Shown here in pieces: positions 8,410 through 17,897 of a stretch of 64,000 nucleotides of DNA (its first letter is position 1; every line of letters begins with the position of its first letter). This stretch comes from Streptomyces sp. I6 (GTDB taxonomy: Bacteria; Actinomycetota; Actinomycetes; Streptomycetales; Streptomycetaceae). The position numbers and the translations under genes were made by a program. The notes below the pieces were generated by a model. The model ran no database searches, had not been told where the DNA came from, and worked only from the letters and a program-made list of their open reading frames with translations. The stretch lies in NCBI GenBank assembly GCA_003725745.1, contig RHDP01000001.1, positions 3,673,001-3,737,000 on the forward strand. Direction: 5' to 3'.

Positions 8410-9690
8410 GTGGGCCTTGTCGTGCAGAAGTACGGAGGCTCCTCCGTTGCCGATGCCGAAGGCATCAAGCGGGTCGCCAAGCGGATCGTCGATGCCAAGA
8501 GGAACGGCCACCAGGTGGTCGTCGTGGTCTCGGCGATGGGTGACACGACGGACGAGTTGATCGATCTCGCCGAGCAGGTATCCCCCATCCCTGCCGGGCG
8601 GGAGTTCGACATGCTGCTGACCGCCGGGGAGCGGATCTCCATGGCCCTGCTGGCGATGGCGATCAAGAACCTGGGCCACGAGGCCCAGTCGTTCACCGGC
8701 AGCCAGGCAGGCGTGATCACCGACTCGGTCCACAACAAAGCGCGCATCATCGATGTCACGCCGGGCCGGATCCGGACGGCGCTCGACGAGGGCAACATCG
8801 CCATCGTCGCGGGCTTCCAGGGCGTCTCGGCGGACAGCAAGGACATCACCACGCTGGGCCGCGGCGGGTCCGACACCACCGCCGTCGCCCTGGCCGCGGC
8901 GCTGGACGCCGAGGTCTGCGAGATCTACACGGACGTCGACGGCGTCTTCACCGCCGACCCGCGGGTGGTGAAGAAGGCCCGCAAGATCGACTGGATCTCG
9001 TTCGAGGACATGCTGGAACTCGCCAGCTCCGGTTCCAAGGTCCTTCTGCACCGCTGCGTCGAGTACGCACGCCGCTACAACATCCCGATCCACGTCCGCT
9101 CGTCCTTCTCCGGGCTGCGGGGCACCTGGGTCAGCAACGAACCGCACGCCGAGCAAGGAGCCCGCAAGGTGGAGCAGGCCATCATCTCCGGAGTCGCCCA
9201 CGACACCTCCGAGGCGAAGATCACCGTGGTCGGCGTCCCGGACAAGCCGGGCGAGGCAGCCGCGATCTTCCGCGCCATCGCGGACAACGAGATCAACATC
9301 GACATGGTGGTGCAGAACGTCTCCGCCGCGTCCACGGGCCTCACCGACATCTCCTTCACCCTCCCGAAGACCGAGGGCCGCAAGGCGATCGACGCGCTCG
9401 AGAAGACCAAGAGCGCCATCGGCTTCGAGTCGCTGCGCTACGACGACCAGATCGCGAAGATCTCGCTCGTCGGCGCCGGCATGAAGACCAACCCGGGCGT
9501 CACCGCCTCCTTCTTCGAGGCGCTGTCCGACGCCGGTGTGAACATCGAGCTGATCTCCACCTCCGAGATCCGGATCTCGGTCGTCACCCGCGCCGACGAC
9601 GTCAAGGAGGCCGTCCGGGCCGTCCACACCGCTTTCGGCCTCGACAGCGACTCCGCCGAGGCCGTCGTCTACGGGGGCACCGGCCGGTGA
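8410..9690 (+). CDS. ask: Aspartate kinase (alpha subunit)
   Basis: Phosphorylates aspartate, the first step to lysine (and diaminopimelate for the wall), threonine, methionine and isoleucine. 426 residues: the N-terminal kinase domain begins [11 protein letters not shown] and contains [16 protein letters not shown] (about 158-173); two ACT regulatory domains follow (about 265-425), where lysine plus threonine normally give feedback inhibition. Start GTG 8410 has GAGGAG upstream. An internal start at 9169 probably yields the beta subunit in frame. The semialdehyde dehydrogenase gene follows 28 bp after the stop, giving the usual ask-asd operon. Confidence 0.96.
   Translation: MGLVVQKYGGSSVADAEGIKRVAKRIVDAKRNGHQVVVVVSAMGDTTDELIDLAEQVSPIPAGREFDMLLTAGERISMALLAMAIKNLGHEAQSFTGSQAGVITDSVHNKARIIDVTPGRIRTALDEGNIAIVAGFQGVSADSKDITTLGRGGSDTTAVALAAALDAEVCEIYTDVDGVFTADPRVVKKARKIDWISFEDMLELASSGSKVLLHRCVEYARRYNIPIHVRSSFSGLRGTWVSNEPHAEQGARKVEQAIISGVAHDTSEAKITVVGVPDKPGEAAAIFRAIADNEINIDMVVQNVSAASTGLTDISFTLPKTEGRKAIDALEKTKSAIGFESLRYDDQIAKISLVGAGMKTNPGVTASFFEALSDAGVNIELISTSEIRISVVTRADDVKEAVRAVHTAFGLDSDSAEAVVYGGTGR
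9169..9690 (+). CDS. ask: Aspartate kinase beta subunit (internal in-frame start)
   Basis: AAGGAG at 9155-9160 stands eight bases before GTG 9169, which is codon 254 of the aspartokinase frame. Translation from here gives a 173-residue protein (starting [12 protein letters not shown]) consisting of the two ACT domains. Many Gram-positive aspartokinases, including the corynebacterial enzyme, are alpha2-beta2 complexes made this way from overlapping genes. The site is seen in the sequence; its use is inferred from the family. Confidence 0.7.
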   Translation: MEQAIISGVAHDTSEAKITVVGVPDKPGEAAAIFRAIADNEINIDMVVQNVSAASTGLTDISFTLPKTEGRKAIDALEKTKSAIGFESLRYDDQIAKISLVGAGMKTNPGVTASFFEALSDAGVNIELISTSEIRISVVTRADDVKEAVRAVHTAFGLDSDSAEAVVYGGTGR

Positions 9691-9718
9691 CAGCCCGGCG
9701 CGCGACGGCGGTCGCGCG

Positions 9719-10768
9719 ATGAACCGCAAGCCGACGCTCGCGGTCGTAGGCGCGACCGGAGCCGTCGGCGCGGTGATGCTCCAGATCCTGTCCCAGCGCG
9801 CGGACGTCTGGGGCGAGATACGCCTGGTCGCCTCACCGCGTTCAGCCGGCCGCAAACTGGCCGTCCGCGGCGAGGAGACCGAGGTCGCCGCCCTCTCCGA
9901 GGAGGCCCTGACAGGGGTGGACGTCGCGCTGTTCCTGGTGCCGGCCCCGGTCGCGGCGGAGTGGGCGCCGGTCGCCGTCTCCAAGGGCGCGGTGGTCGTG
10001 GACAACTCGGCCGCGTTCCGGCTGGATCCCGGCGTCCCACTCGTCGTCCCCGAGATCAATCCACATGCCGTGCGGCTCCGGCCGCGCGGCATCGTCGCGA
10101 GCCCGGGCTGCACCACCCTGGCGATGATCGTCACGGTGGGCGCGCTGCACGCCGAGTTCTGCGTGGACGAACTCGTGGTCTCCGCCCTCCAGGCGGTCAG
10201 CGGTGCCGGGCAGTGCGGTGTCGAGGCGCTCCGCACCCAGCTCGCGCTGGTCGCGGACACCGAGCTGGGCACCGGCCCGGGCGATGTGCGCCGGGCGGTC
10301 GGCGACGGACTCGGACCGTTCCCCGCGCCCACGGCGCTGAACGTGGTCCCCTGGTCCGGGGCGCTCGCGGAGGACGGCTGGTCCACCGAGGAACTCGCGA
10401 TCCGGGCCGAAACCCGCAAGCTCCTCGACCTGCCCGAACTCCGGGTCGCCGCGACCTGTGTCCGCGTGCCCGTCCTCACCACCCACTCGGTCTCGGTGCA
10501 CGCGCGCTTCGAGCACGAGGTCACCGTCGAGCGAGCCCACGACATCCTCGCCACGTCCCCGGGCGTGGTGCTCTTCGACGATCCCGAGGCCGGTGAATTC
10601 CCCACCCCCGCCGATGTGGTGGGCACCGATCCGACGTGGGTCGGCCGCGTCCGGCGGGCCATGGACGACCCGAGAGCCCTGGATCTCTTCGTGTGCGGGG
10701 ACAACCTCCGCAAGGGAGCGGCCCTGAACACCGCTCAGCTCGCCGAGGCGATCGCCCGCGAATTCTGA
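9719..10768 (+). CDS. asd: Aspartate-semialdehyde dehydrogenase
   Basis: Reduces aspartyl phosphate to aspartate semialdehyde with NADPH, directly after aspartokinase. 349 residues. The Rossmann start reads LAVVGATGAVGAVML; the catalytic Cys lies in SPGCTTLAMI (about residue 131); VPEIN and the C-terminal NLRKGAALNTAQLAE helix are typical. ATG 9719 lies 28 bp after the ask stop with only a weak ribosome site, so it may depend on ask translation. Length and domain order are normal. Confidence 0.95.
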   Translation: MNRKPTLAVVGATGAVGAVMLQILSQRADVWGEIRLVASPRSAGRKLAVRGEETEVAALSEEALTGVDVALFLVPAPVAAEWAPVAVSKGAVVVDNSAAFRLDPGVPLVVPEINPHAVRLRPRGIVASPGCTTLAMIVTVGALHAEFCVDELVVSALQAVSGAGQCGVEALRTQLALVADTELGTGPGDVRRAVGDGLGPFPAPTALNVVPWSGALAEDGWSTEELAIRAETRKLLDLPELRVAATCVRVPVLTTHSVSVHARFEHEVTVERAHDILATSPGVVLFDDPEAGEFPTPADVVGTDPTWVGRVRRAMDDPRALDLFVCGDNLRKGAALNTAQLAEAIAREF

Positions 10769-11057
10769 GCCGGGTGTCGGTGCCCCTTTGTAGGATCTAT
10801 GAACTCCCTGTGATCAAACAACCAGGACGTGCCACTTGAACTGGGGTGATGGCATGTTCGACGATGCATTCGCGCCACTGTGCAACCGGTTGCTGTGCGG
10901 GGAGCGTCTGCGCGGTCGCCCCTTCGTGGTGGTGCCGCGGTAGTCATGACGAACGGGGCATTGGGGGAGATCGAAAGCTCATGAGGTCATACGGGGCATC
11001 GTCACAAGCAGTGGTGTGCGCGTACAACCCTGAGGGGGGCCGGCGCGTCCAACAGTC
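10769..11057. other. Region before the sigma-factor gene
   Basis: 289 bp, less GC-rich than the flanking genes, with no supported gene. It should contain the promoter of the sigma-factor operon. No clear -35/-10 pair can be assigned by eye. Confidence 0.4.
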
Positions 11058-11816
11058 GTGGCAGAGGTACTCGACATCAGCGCGGTGGTCCCGGTCCGCG
11101 CCAGGGCGTTCGTCCCGGCCCGGTCCCCGGGCCTGCGTCCGGTCCGGGGCAGCGGCCGGGCTGCGGCCCGAGGCCCCGTGGTGCTCCCGCTCCGGGCGCC
11201 GCGTCCTTCTCCTGTTCCGGGCAGGGCCTCCGGCGGCGGGATGCCGGTGATCGCTCCCATGCCGGCCGCTCACCCCGCCCCCATACCATCGCAGCGCGAG
11301 AGCGCCGAGGAGGCGGTGGCGGCGGGCACCACCGTCGACCACCTCACCGAGACCTACCGCGCGCACTACCGGTCGCTGCTCGGTCTCGCCGCCCTGCTGC
11401 TGGACGACACCGCGTCCTGTGAGGACGTCGTCCAGGAGGCGTTCATCCGCGTCCACTCGGCCCGCCGCCGGGTCCGTGACAAGGAGAAGACCCTCGCCTA
11501 TCTGCGGCAGACGGTCGTCAATCTGTCGCGGTCCGCGCTGCGCCGGCGGATCCTCGGGCTGAAGCTGCTGTCGAAGCCGATGCCGGACATGGCGAGCGCG
11601 GAGGAGGGCGCGTACGACCAGCTGGAGCGGGACGCTCTCATCAAGGCGATGAAGGGCCTCCAGCGCCGCCAGCGCGAGGTGCTGGTGCTCCGCTACTTCG
11701 CCGATATGACGGAGGCCCAGGTCGCTGCGACCCTCGGCATATCGCTGGGCTCCGTGAAGGCGTACGGCTCACGCGGCATCGCGGCCCTGCGCGTCGCCAT
11801 GGGGGCCACGGCATGA
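11058..11816 (+). CDS. ECF RNA polymerase sigma factor (SigE family)
   Basis: A group 4 sigma factor. Region 2 begins near YRAHYRSLLGLAALLLDD and contains SCEDVVQEAFIRVHSARRRV; region 4 ends with RQREVLVLRYFADMTEAQVA and a recognition helix near LGISLGSVKAYGSRG. The sigma core occupies about residues 95-250 of 252. The first ~90 residues are Ala/Pro-rich and unusual, so the true start may be ATG 11241, which leaves a short leader; neither start has a strong ribosome site. The next gene overlaps by ATGA at 11813 and encodes a one-helix membrane protein, the arrangement expected for an anti-sigma factor or signal partner. Confidence 0.85.
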   Translation: MAEVLDISAVVPVRARAFVPARSPGLRPVRGSGRAAARGPVVLPLRAPRPSPVPGRASGGGMPVIAPMPAAHPAPIPSQRESAEEAVAAGTTVDHLTETYRAHYRSLLGLAALLLDDTASCEDVVQEAFIRVHSARRRVRDKEKTLAYLRQTVVNLSRSALRRRILGLKLLSKPMPDMASAEEGAYDQLERDALIKAMKGLQRRQREVLVLRYFADMTEAQVAATLGISLGSVKAYGSRGIAALRVAMGATA

Positions 11817-13409
11817 CCAGGCACGAGCATGGGCGCGAGGACCTCCCGGGTGAGGAGCCCGCGCGGTCCGGTCCCCCGGGGAGGGGCGGGGGCAGAACCT
11901 CGCCGGGCCGGACCTGCGGCAGCAGGGCGCCGCGCAGGGCATGTCCGGTGATACGCCGGACGGGGGGCGCACGACGGGGCTTTACGGGCCGGACGGGCCA
12001 TTGGACGACCGGACTGGGAAAGAGACTGTGAACGACGGGCCGCGGAACGGAACGGACGACCAGGGGCTCGGGGGTGACACTCCCCGGGGCGGCGTGCCCT
12101 CCGGCCCCCGCGCCCCCTCGGTGATCTGCCCGGCCGGGACCGGCTGCTCCGCGACCTCCTGGGCGGGCCGGCCCAGGACGGCCCCGGGCCGTCCGGGCGC
12201 GACCACGGTCGCCCGGATACCCCGGATACCCCGGATACCCCGGATACCCCGGATATCCCGGACATCTCGGGCGGCCTGGCTGGCCTGGCTGGCGGAGACC
12301 AGGGCCGGCACGGCGGGGAGCGCCCCACCGGCCACGGCGCTCCGGACGGTTCCGGCCACCGGACGGCCTCCGCAGCCCCCGGTTCCGGGGCTTCCGCCGC
12401 CGCTCCCGACGTGGCGGGCACGGACGGCCTCGGCCAAGACGAACTGGCGCTGCGGCGACTGCTTCAGGGCGCCGTCGGTGATCTCGAACCCACCGAGGGC
12501 GTCCTGGAGCAGCTGCGCCGGGCCGTTCCCGCGCGGCGCGCCCGCAAGCGCCAGGCGCTGGTGGGCATGGCGGCGTCGGTGATCCTGCTCGGCACCGCCG
12601 TCCCCGCCTTCGTCCATGTGGCAGGCTCGGGCGGGCTCGACGACCGCCCGGTGAACGCCGGGCACGGCGAGCAGGCCCAGGGCGGCACCGGCGAGGAAGA
12701 GCTCCTGGACGGCGGGCAGGCGTCGAACGGCGATCCCGCCGGGCGCCGGCCGAGCCTCCCGGGTGTGCCGCGCGCCACGCAGCAGTCCGCCCCCCCGGGC
12801 ACCGCCGCTACCGCGGGCACACCGGGCGGCACGGGGACCGCCCCGACCGACAGCGCCGTCGCCTCGACGCCGGCCTGCGAAGCCGGACAGCTCGGTGTGG
12901 ACGCGACACAGGCCGACGCCCCCGACGCGGACGGCAAGGTGTACGGCACGTTCCGCATCGCCAACGTCTCCGCGAGCGACTGCTCGATCGGCGCGGCGGG
13001 CGCGCTGACCTTCCGCACGGCCGGTGCCGCTGACGCCGCGAAGATCAGCGTGGTGACACACACCACCGGGGACGCGGCGAGTGGACTGCCCGACCCGTCC
13101 CAGGAAGTCGGCGCCGTGGTGCTCAAGCCCGAGGCCGCATACGAGGTGAAGTTCGCCTTCGTCCCCTCGGAGACCTGCCCCACGACCGGCGCCTCGCCCG
13201 ACCCCTCGCCCACGGACGGCGCGTCGGGCACCAGCGACGGCACGGGAACGGCCTCGGACACCGAAACCCAGCTCGACGACGGAACCATGGCGGACGGCAG
13301 CGTCTCGGTGGTCCACACCCCCGAGCCGGGTGCACCGCATGCGGAGGCCGCGATCCCCAACGCCTGCGCGGGCACCATCTACCGCACCGGTCTCCTCAAC
13401 CCGTCATGA
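11813..13409 (+). pseudogene. Single-TM partner of the ECF sigma factor, two frameshifts
   Basis: ATG 11813 overlaps the sigma stop codon. Joining three frames at about 11905-11907 (one G missing) and within 12101-12120 (one C missing) gives a 532-residue protein. It has a long disordered acidic, Gly-rich cytoplasmic part including PDT repeats, a conserved-looking patch DELALRRLLQGAVGDLEPTE, a basic stretch ARRARKRQ, one transmembrane helix (ALVGMAASVILLGTAVPAF) and a Thr/Gly/Pro-rich outside part with a folded domain (about 12880-13400). No canonical zinc anti-sigma motif is seen, so the anti-sigma role is inferred from position. If no indel is accepted, only the part from GTG 12411 is open. 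Confidence 0.65.
12212..12265 (+). repeat. Six 9-bp repeats encoding Pro-Asp-Thr/Ile
   Basis: Six copies of CCCGGATAC (the last two varied), inside the sigma-partner gene. In the frame used downstream they encode PDTPDTPDTPDTPDIPDI. Confidence 0.8.
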
Positions 13410-13803
13410 CCGCCGCCGGCCGAGGACCGACGAGGTCCGCGACCGCGCCCGGCACGTTCCGGGCGGAGCCGTAGGGCCCGCGCCGCACGGCGGCGCCACG
13501 GCGGCCGCCATCTCCGCGCGGGCCGGTCACTCGGCGGGACATCGCCGGAGAGCCGCGAGGCCGACGGGCCTTGCGGGCTGCTCCGGCATCGCCAGCGCCC
13601 CACCTTCGCGCGGTGGAGCCCGGCGTTCGGTGGCAACGGCCGTGCCGGAGCGTGCCGCCGGGGCGCAGCGGCTGGCGACGGTCCCACCTCGGCGACTGGT
13701 GCGGCCGGTTCACGCCTGTGGCCGCCTCTGCCGGTGCCGCCGGTCCCGCCGGTTCGCGGCCGGTCCGCGGTGGGGGCGGGTCACACGAGCCTGTGCCGCC
13801 GGG
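13410..13803. other. Convergent gap without a gene
   Basis: 394 bp between two converging genes. I see no gene, RNA or clear hairpin; short CCGGTN copies near 13735-13780 are low complexity. Confidence 0.4.
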
Positions 13804-14553
13804 TCACACCGGGTCGAGTCCCAGCTCCTGGTCCTTGGCCGTCTCCGCCTCGCGGCGTACGAAGCGGAACCACATGAACAGTACGAAGCCCGCGAAGGCG
13901 AACCACTCAAGTGTGTAGCCGAGGTTCTGGAACGCCTTGAGGTCGAGCCCGCTGCCCTGCGGCGCGGCTGCGGGTACCGGGCGCATCCCCTCGGGCGCGG
14001 TGGTGAGCGTGATCCACGCGTCGTACACGTCGTCCGGCACGAGGTTCACCAGCGAGGCGGCACTGATCATGCCGAGCTGACCGCTCGGAAGCCCGCCCGC
14101 CGTGTGCACCCCCTCGCTGCTCTGGGTCTCCGAGGCCTGCAGCGCCCCGGTGACCGTCACCTCACCGGCCGGAGCAGGCGGTGCCGTCGCCCCGGTGGGC
14201 AGCCAGCCCCGTACCACCGGCAGGGCCCTGCCGGTGTCGGTGTGGAGCAGCGTCAGGACGTACGAACCGTGCCGGCCCTCCAGCTCCCGGCCCGGCACGG
14301 TGAACTGCTCGCCGTACCGGCCGACGGCCGTGGCGAGCCGTCCCGAGGTGCTCTTGTCCACCGGCAGCAACTCGGCGAGCGGCGCGGCGGCCCGCGAGCC
14401 CGGTTCCGTACGCCGCTCGGCGGCCCGGTGGGTATCGACGCGGTCCTCGAACCGGCCGAGCTGCCAGGTCCCCATGAAGATGCAGAAGGGGATCGCCAGC
14501 GCGACGAAGAGATTGATCCCCCACCAGCGGGGCGTCAGCAGGAACCGGTACAC
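13804..14553 (-). CDS. SURF1 family cytochrome oxidase assembly protein
   Basis: A 249-residue membrane protein of the SURF1/Shy1 family, which helps assemble haem-copper cytochrome c oxidase. TM1 (about 8-30) is RWWGINLFVALAIPFCIFM followed by GTWQLGRFEDR. The extracytoplasmic domain contains VPGRELEGRHGSYVLTLLHT and LPVVRGWLP; TM2 (EWFAFAGFVLFMWFRF) is near the C-terminus. GTG 14553 is chosen because it places the basic RFLLTPRWW just before TM1; a longer frame to 14622 is Gly/Arg-rich and unlikely. TGGAGG lies very close to this start, so it could be a few codons off. Confidence 0.85.
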   Translation of the reverse strand: MYRFLLTPRWWGINLFVALAIPFCIFMGTWQLGRFEDRVDTHRAAERRTEPGSRAAAPLAELLPVDKSTSGRLATAVGRYGEQFTVPGRELEGRHGSYVLTLLHTDTGRALPVVRGWLPTGATAPPAPAGEVTVTGALQASETQSSEGVHTAGGLPSGQLGMISAASLVNLVPDDVYDAWITLTTAPEGMRPVPAAAPQGSGLDLKAFQNLGYTLEWFAFAGFVLFMWFRFVRREAETAKDQELGLDPV

Positions 14554-14917
14554 GCCTCCACGGTACGGAACGCCCCGCTTTCCTCCTCTCCCGGGTCCCC
14601 CGATCGCGCCCCCCCCGCGCACCGCTTCCCGGCGGCTGGCGGCGCCGGCCGCCAGGTCCCGCTGCCGTCCCGCTGCCGTCCCGCTGCCGTCCTGCTTCTG
14701 CCTTCCTCCTGCCTTCCGACTGCCTCCGTTCCGGTCGGGGGTTCGCTGTCGTCAGGGCTCGGGTGCCGTCCGACTCACCGCGCGGCCATGACTCCGGCCG
14801 TCGGACCTCCCGGCGCCGACCTGCTCCCCGTGTCGTGCGGCTCCCCGCGGCGTCCGAACCCCGGCCCTCCGGCTCCCCGTGCCGTCCGGGGCGCGTGCCA
14901 CACGGGCCCGCGGCCGC
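14554..14917. other. Gap with an 11-bp triplet repeat
   Basis: No supported gene. CGCTGCCGTCC occurs three times in tandem around 14660-14695, followed by further CTGCCTTCC-like copies to 14730. Confidence 0.45.
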
Positions 14918-16771
14918 CTACCGCAGGTGTCTCTCCACGAAGGCCAGCTCCAGCCGTACCTGCTTGATCCGCTCCTCCACCACCAGCGAGCCGTGGCCCG
15001 CGTCGTACCGGTACACCTCGTGAACCGCGCCGCGCGCCGCGAGGCGGTCCACGTAGTTCTCCACCTGGCGGATCGGGCAGCGCGGGTCGTTGACCCCGGC
15101 CGAGATGTAGACGGGAGCCGTGACCTCGTCCACATACGTCAGCGGGGACGAGGCCCGGTAACGCTCCGGTACCTCCTCCGGCGTGCCGCCCAGCAGCGTC
15201 CGGTCCATCGCCTTCAGAGCCTCCATCTCGTCGTGGTAGGCCGTGACGTAGTCCGCGACGGGCACCGCCGCCAGGCCGAGGGCCCAGGAATCGGGCTGGG
15301 TGCCCAGGCCGAGCAGCGTCAGATAGCCGCCCCACGAGCCACCCGACAGAACCAGCCTCGCCGGATCGGCCACGCCGGAGGCCACGGCCCACTCGCGGAC
15401 CGCCGCGATGTCCTCCAGCTCGATCAGTCCGACACGGTGCTTCAGCGCGTCCGTCCACGCCCGCCCGTAACCGGTCGAGCCCCGGTAGTTGACCCGGACG
15501 ACCGCATAGCCGTGGTCCACCCAGGCCGCCGGCGCGGCCGCGAACGCGTCGCTGTCGTGCCAGGTCGGACCGCCGTGGATGTCGAAGACGGTCGGGAACG
15601 GCCCCTCTCCCCGGGGCCGCTGCACCAGAGCGTGGATGGGACCGCCGGGGCCATCCACCCACACGTCCTCCACTCCCACCGAGCCGGGCGCCTTCATCCC
15701 CGGCGGGTCCAGCACCTCCCGCCCCGCCGTGGAGCGGACCTTCGGCGGCTGCGCGGCGGACGACCACAGGTACTCCACCGTCCCGTCCGGCCTGGCCGTC
15801 GCGCCCGAGACCGTCCCCGCCGGGGTGTCCACCCGGGTCAGCTCACGGGTGGCCGGGTCGAACCGCCACAGCTCGCTGCGCGCCTCGAAGCTGTGCGCGA
15901 CGAGCAGCGCGGAGCCGTCCGGATACCACTCCGCGCTCACGTCGCCCGGCAGGTCGAGCGCCAGGTCGGTCTCCTCGCCCGACACCGCGTCCCACAGCAT
16001 GGGCTCCCAGCGCCCCCGCCGCTGGTGGCCCACCAGCAGCCGGGTGTCACCGTGCACCGGGGCGAAGCCGAGGACCTCCAGCCCCAGCTCCTCCGAGCCG
16101 CCCTTGGTGTCGTCCAGCTCGCCCACCGGCGTGCCGTCCAGCCGGACGATCCGCAGCGCCGAGTGCATCGCGTCGCCGTGCTCGGTGTGCTCCAGTGCGA
16201 GCAGCGTCCCGTCGTGGGAGAGGTCGCCGACGCCCGCGGACTCCCGGTGCCGGTAGATCTCCACCGGCGCACCGCCGGGCCGCATCACATGGATCGTCGT
16301 TCCGTCCTCGTCGGTGGAGCGGCCCACCACCGCCGTCCCGTCCCGGCCGAGGGCGAGGCCCGCGCTGTACGAGGGTGCGAGGCCCGGCGTGGCCGGTTGG
16401 TCCGGCCCGCCGCCGAAGGGCTGCCGCATCCAGACGCCGTACTCGTCGCCGTCCGTGTCCGAGAACCACCAGATCCACCCGCCGTCGGGAGTGAGTATCC
16501 CGTCCGTCGTGCCGTTCGGCCGGTCGGTCACCTGGCGCTGCTCGCCGGTGGCGCGGTCCCACGCGTACAGCTCGTACGTCCCCGTCGCGTTCGAGACGAA
16601 GAGGGCACGGTGCGGGGCGTCCTCCGCCCAGTCGGGCAGCGAGACCCGGGGCGCGCGGAACCGCTGCTCCCAGGCCGGCATGTCCGCGGACCCGCCCGCA
16701 CGGCCCGCGGGCGGGTCCGCGGGAACGGCTGCGGGCGCGTCGGGCGCCGTGGATTCGGTGATCTCAGTCAT
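14918..16771 (-). CDS. S9 family serine peptidase (prolyl oligopeptidase / acylaminoacyl peptidase type)
   Basis: A cytoplasmic peptidase of 617 residues that would cleave short peptides. An N-terminal beta-propeller (about 45-350; repeats such as YELYAWDRATGEQRQVTD) gates a C-terminal alpha/beta hydrolase domain (about 370-617). The catalytic Ser lies in LVLSGGSWGGYLTL, Asp probably in SAGVNDPRCPI and His in YDAGHGSLV. ATG 16771 starts the family-like MTEITESTAPD; the long frame upstream is antisense to the GNAT region and not coding. No signal peptide is seen. Typical length. Confidence 0.93.
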   Translation of the reverse strand: MTEITESTAPDAPAAVPADPPAGRAGGSADMPAWEQRFRAPRVSLPDWAEDAPHRALFVSNATGTYELYAWDRATGEQRQVTDRPNGTTDGILTPDGGWIWWFSDTDGDEYGVWMRQPFGGGPDQPATPGLAPSYSAGLALGRDGTAVVGRSTDEDGTTIHVMRPGGAPVEIYRHRESAGVGDLSHDGTLLALEHTEHGDAMHSALRIVRLDGTPVGELDDTKGGSEELGLEVLGFAPVHGDTRLLVGHQRRGRWEPMLWDAVSGEETDLALDLPGDVSAEWYPDGSALLVAHSFEARSELWRFDPATRELTRVDTPAGTVSGATARPDGTVEYLWSSAAQPPKVRSTAGREVLDPPGMKAPGSVGVEDVWVDGPGGPIHALVQRPRGEGPFPTVFDIHGGPTWHDSDAFAAAPAAWVDHGYAVVRVNYRGSTGYGRAWTDALKHRVGLIELEDIAAVREWAVASGVADPARLVLSGGSWGGYLTLLGLGTQPDSWALGLAAVPVADYVTAYHDEMEALKAMDRTLLGGTPEEVPERYRASSPLTYVDEVTAPVYISAGVNDPRCPIRQVENYVDRLAARGAVHEVYRYDAGHGSLVVEERIKQVRLELAFVERHLR

Positions 16772-16822
16772 GCCCCCATTCTGCGCCGCGGCACCCACGA
16801 TTGGTTCGCCCTCTCCGCTGCC

Positions 16823-16831
16823 TGTGGATAA
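16823..16831 (-). promoter_or_regulatory. Single DnaA-box-like site
   Basis: TGTGGATAA, the reverse complement of the DnaA box TTATCCACA, sits in the gap between the S9 peptidase and the GNAT gene. A lone box may simply be one of many that titrate DnaA. Confidence 0.4.
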
Positions 16832-17027
16832 CCTCCGCGACATGCATCCATCACCCTCTCCGGATCGGCGCGGGACCGACCGTGCCCGGTGGGACCAAGC
16901 GTCCCGGGACACGCGCGCGGCCTGAGCCCGCGCACTGGGCCCGCGCCCCGGAGAGCGCGGCGCGGGAGGCGGGGCTGAGGGGCTGCTTCCCGTGTGCACG
17001 CGGATAGCGCCGGCATGCGGCGAGTTC

Positions 17028-17633
17028 TCACACGACGGTGGGGCTGCGCCGTTCGAGGAGGACCACATCCCGCCACAAGCCGTGGTGGAGGCCGATGCGT
17101 TCACGGGTGCCGATGACCCGGAAGCCCATCCTCCGGTGGAGGGCGAGGCTGGCCTCGTTCTCGGGGAACACGCCGGACTGGACGGTCCAGATGCCCGCGG
17201 CCTCGGTCGAGGCGATGAGCCGGGACAGCAGGGCGCGGGCCACGCCCCGGCCACGGGCGGAGGGGTGGACGTACACCGAGTGCTCGACGACTCCGGCGTA
17301 CGCGCAGCGGTCGGAGACGGCCGACGCCGCGACCCACCCGAGCACTCGGGCGACGTGGTCGGCGGCGACCCTCGTGTCTCCGGGAGCACTCGTGTCTCCG
17401 GCGACTCCCGTGGCGGCGGGAGCGCTGGCGGTCCCGGCGGGCGCCCGGTGCGCGGCCGGTACCGGAGCGAAGTCCTCCAGGGCGACGAACCGATGCTCCG
17501 TCAGCCTCCCCGCGTCGAACTCGGGCCAGGTAGGGGCGCGGGTCTCGAAGGTCGCGTCTCCCTCCTCGATGCCGAGCCGGTAGACGGCGAGTACCTGCTC
17601 CGCATGCGTGTCCGCCATCGGAACGACGATCAT
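17028..17633 (-). CDS. GNAT N-acetyltransferase (phosphinothricin acetyltransferase-like)
   Basis: A 201-residue acetyl-CoA-dependent acetyltransferase. The acceptor side resembles the PAT group (MADTHAEQVLAVYRLGIEEGDATFE). The acetyl-CoA loop reads HPSARGRGVARALLSRLI (about 130-147), followed by ALHRRMGFRVIGTRERIG. An Ala/Thr/Pro-rich insertion of about 35 residues (about 58-92) interrupts the usual fold and looks like a repeat-driven expansion. The substrate is unknown. ATG 17633 gives the expected N-terminus. Upstream DNA (17640-17790) is a low-complexity run of CTTGCGTCGCCTGC-like copies. Confidence 0.85.
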   Translation of the reverse strand: MIVVPMADTHAEQVLAVYRLGIEEGDATFETRAPTWPEFDAGRLTEHRFVALEDFAPVPAAHRAPAGTASAPAATGVAGDTSAPGDTRVAADHVARVLGWVAASAVSDRCAYAGVVEHSVYVHPSARGRGVARALLSRLIASTEAAGIWTVQSGVFPENEASLALHRRMGFRVIGTRERIGLHHGLWRDVVLLERRSPTVV

Positions 17634-17897
17634 GGCCGCGTCCCCTCCCCTCGAGTCCGTCGCGCCTCTCGAGTCCGTCGCAACCCTTGCATCTGTTGCA
17701 TCGCTTGCCCCCCTTGTCTCCCTTGCACCTCTTGCGTCGCCTGCGCCTCTTGCGTCGCCTGTGTCGCCTGCGCCCCGAGCCCCCGCAGCATACGGACACC
17801 ATCACGCGGCCGGGAGCCCGTGCTTCCGCGGGAGGTGCGCGACCGGAAGCCGGAGGGAAGAGGGCGGCGGGAGCCCGTGCTCACGAGGGGAGGGGGT

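Noticed and set aside
7870-10731. A 953-codon open frame on the minus strand
   Set aside because: It is antisense to aspartokinase and asd, both certain genes. High GC leaves such long shadow frames open in Streptomyces.
16772-17389. N-terminal extension of the S9 peptidase by about 205 residues
   Set aside because: The extension is the shadow of the GNAT gene and low-complexity DNA; the peptidase family begins at ATG 16771.
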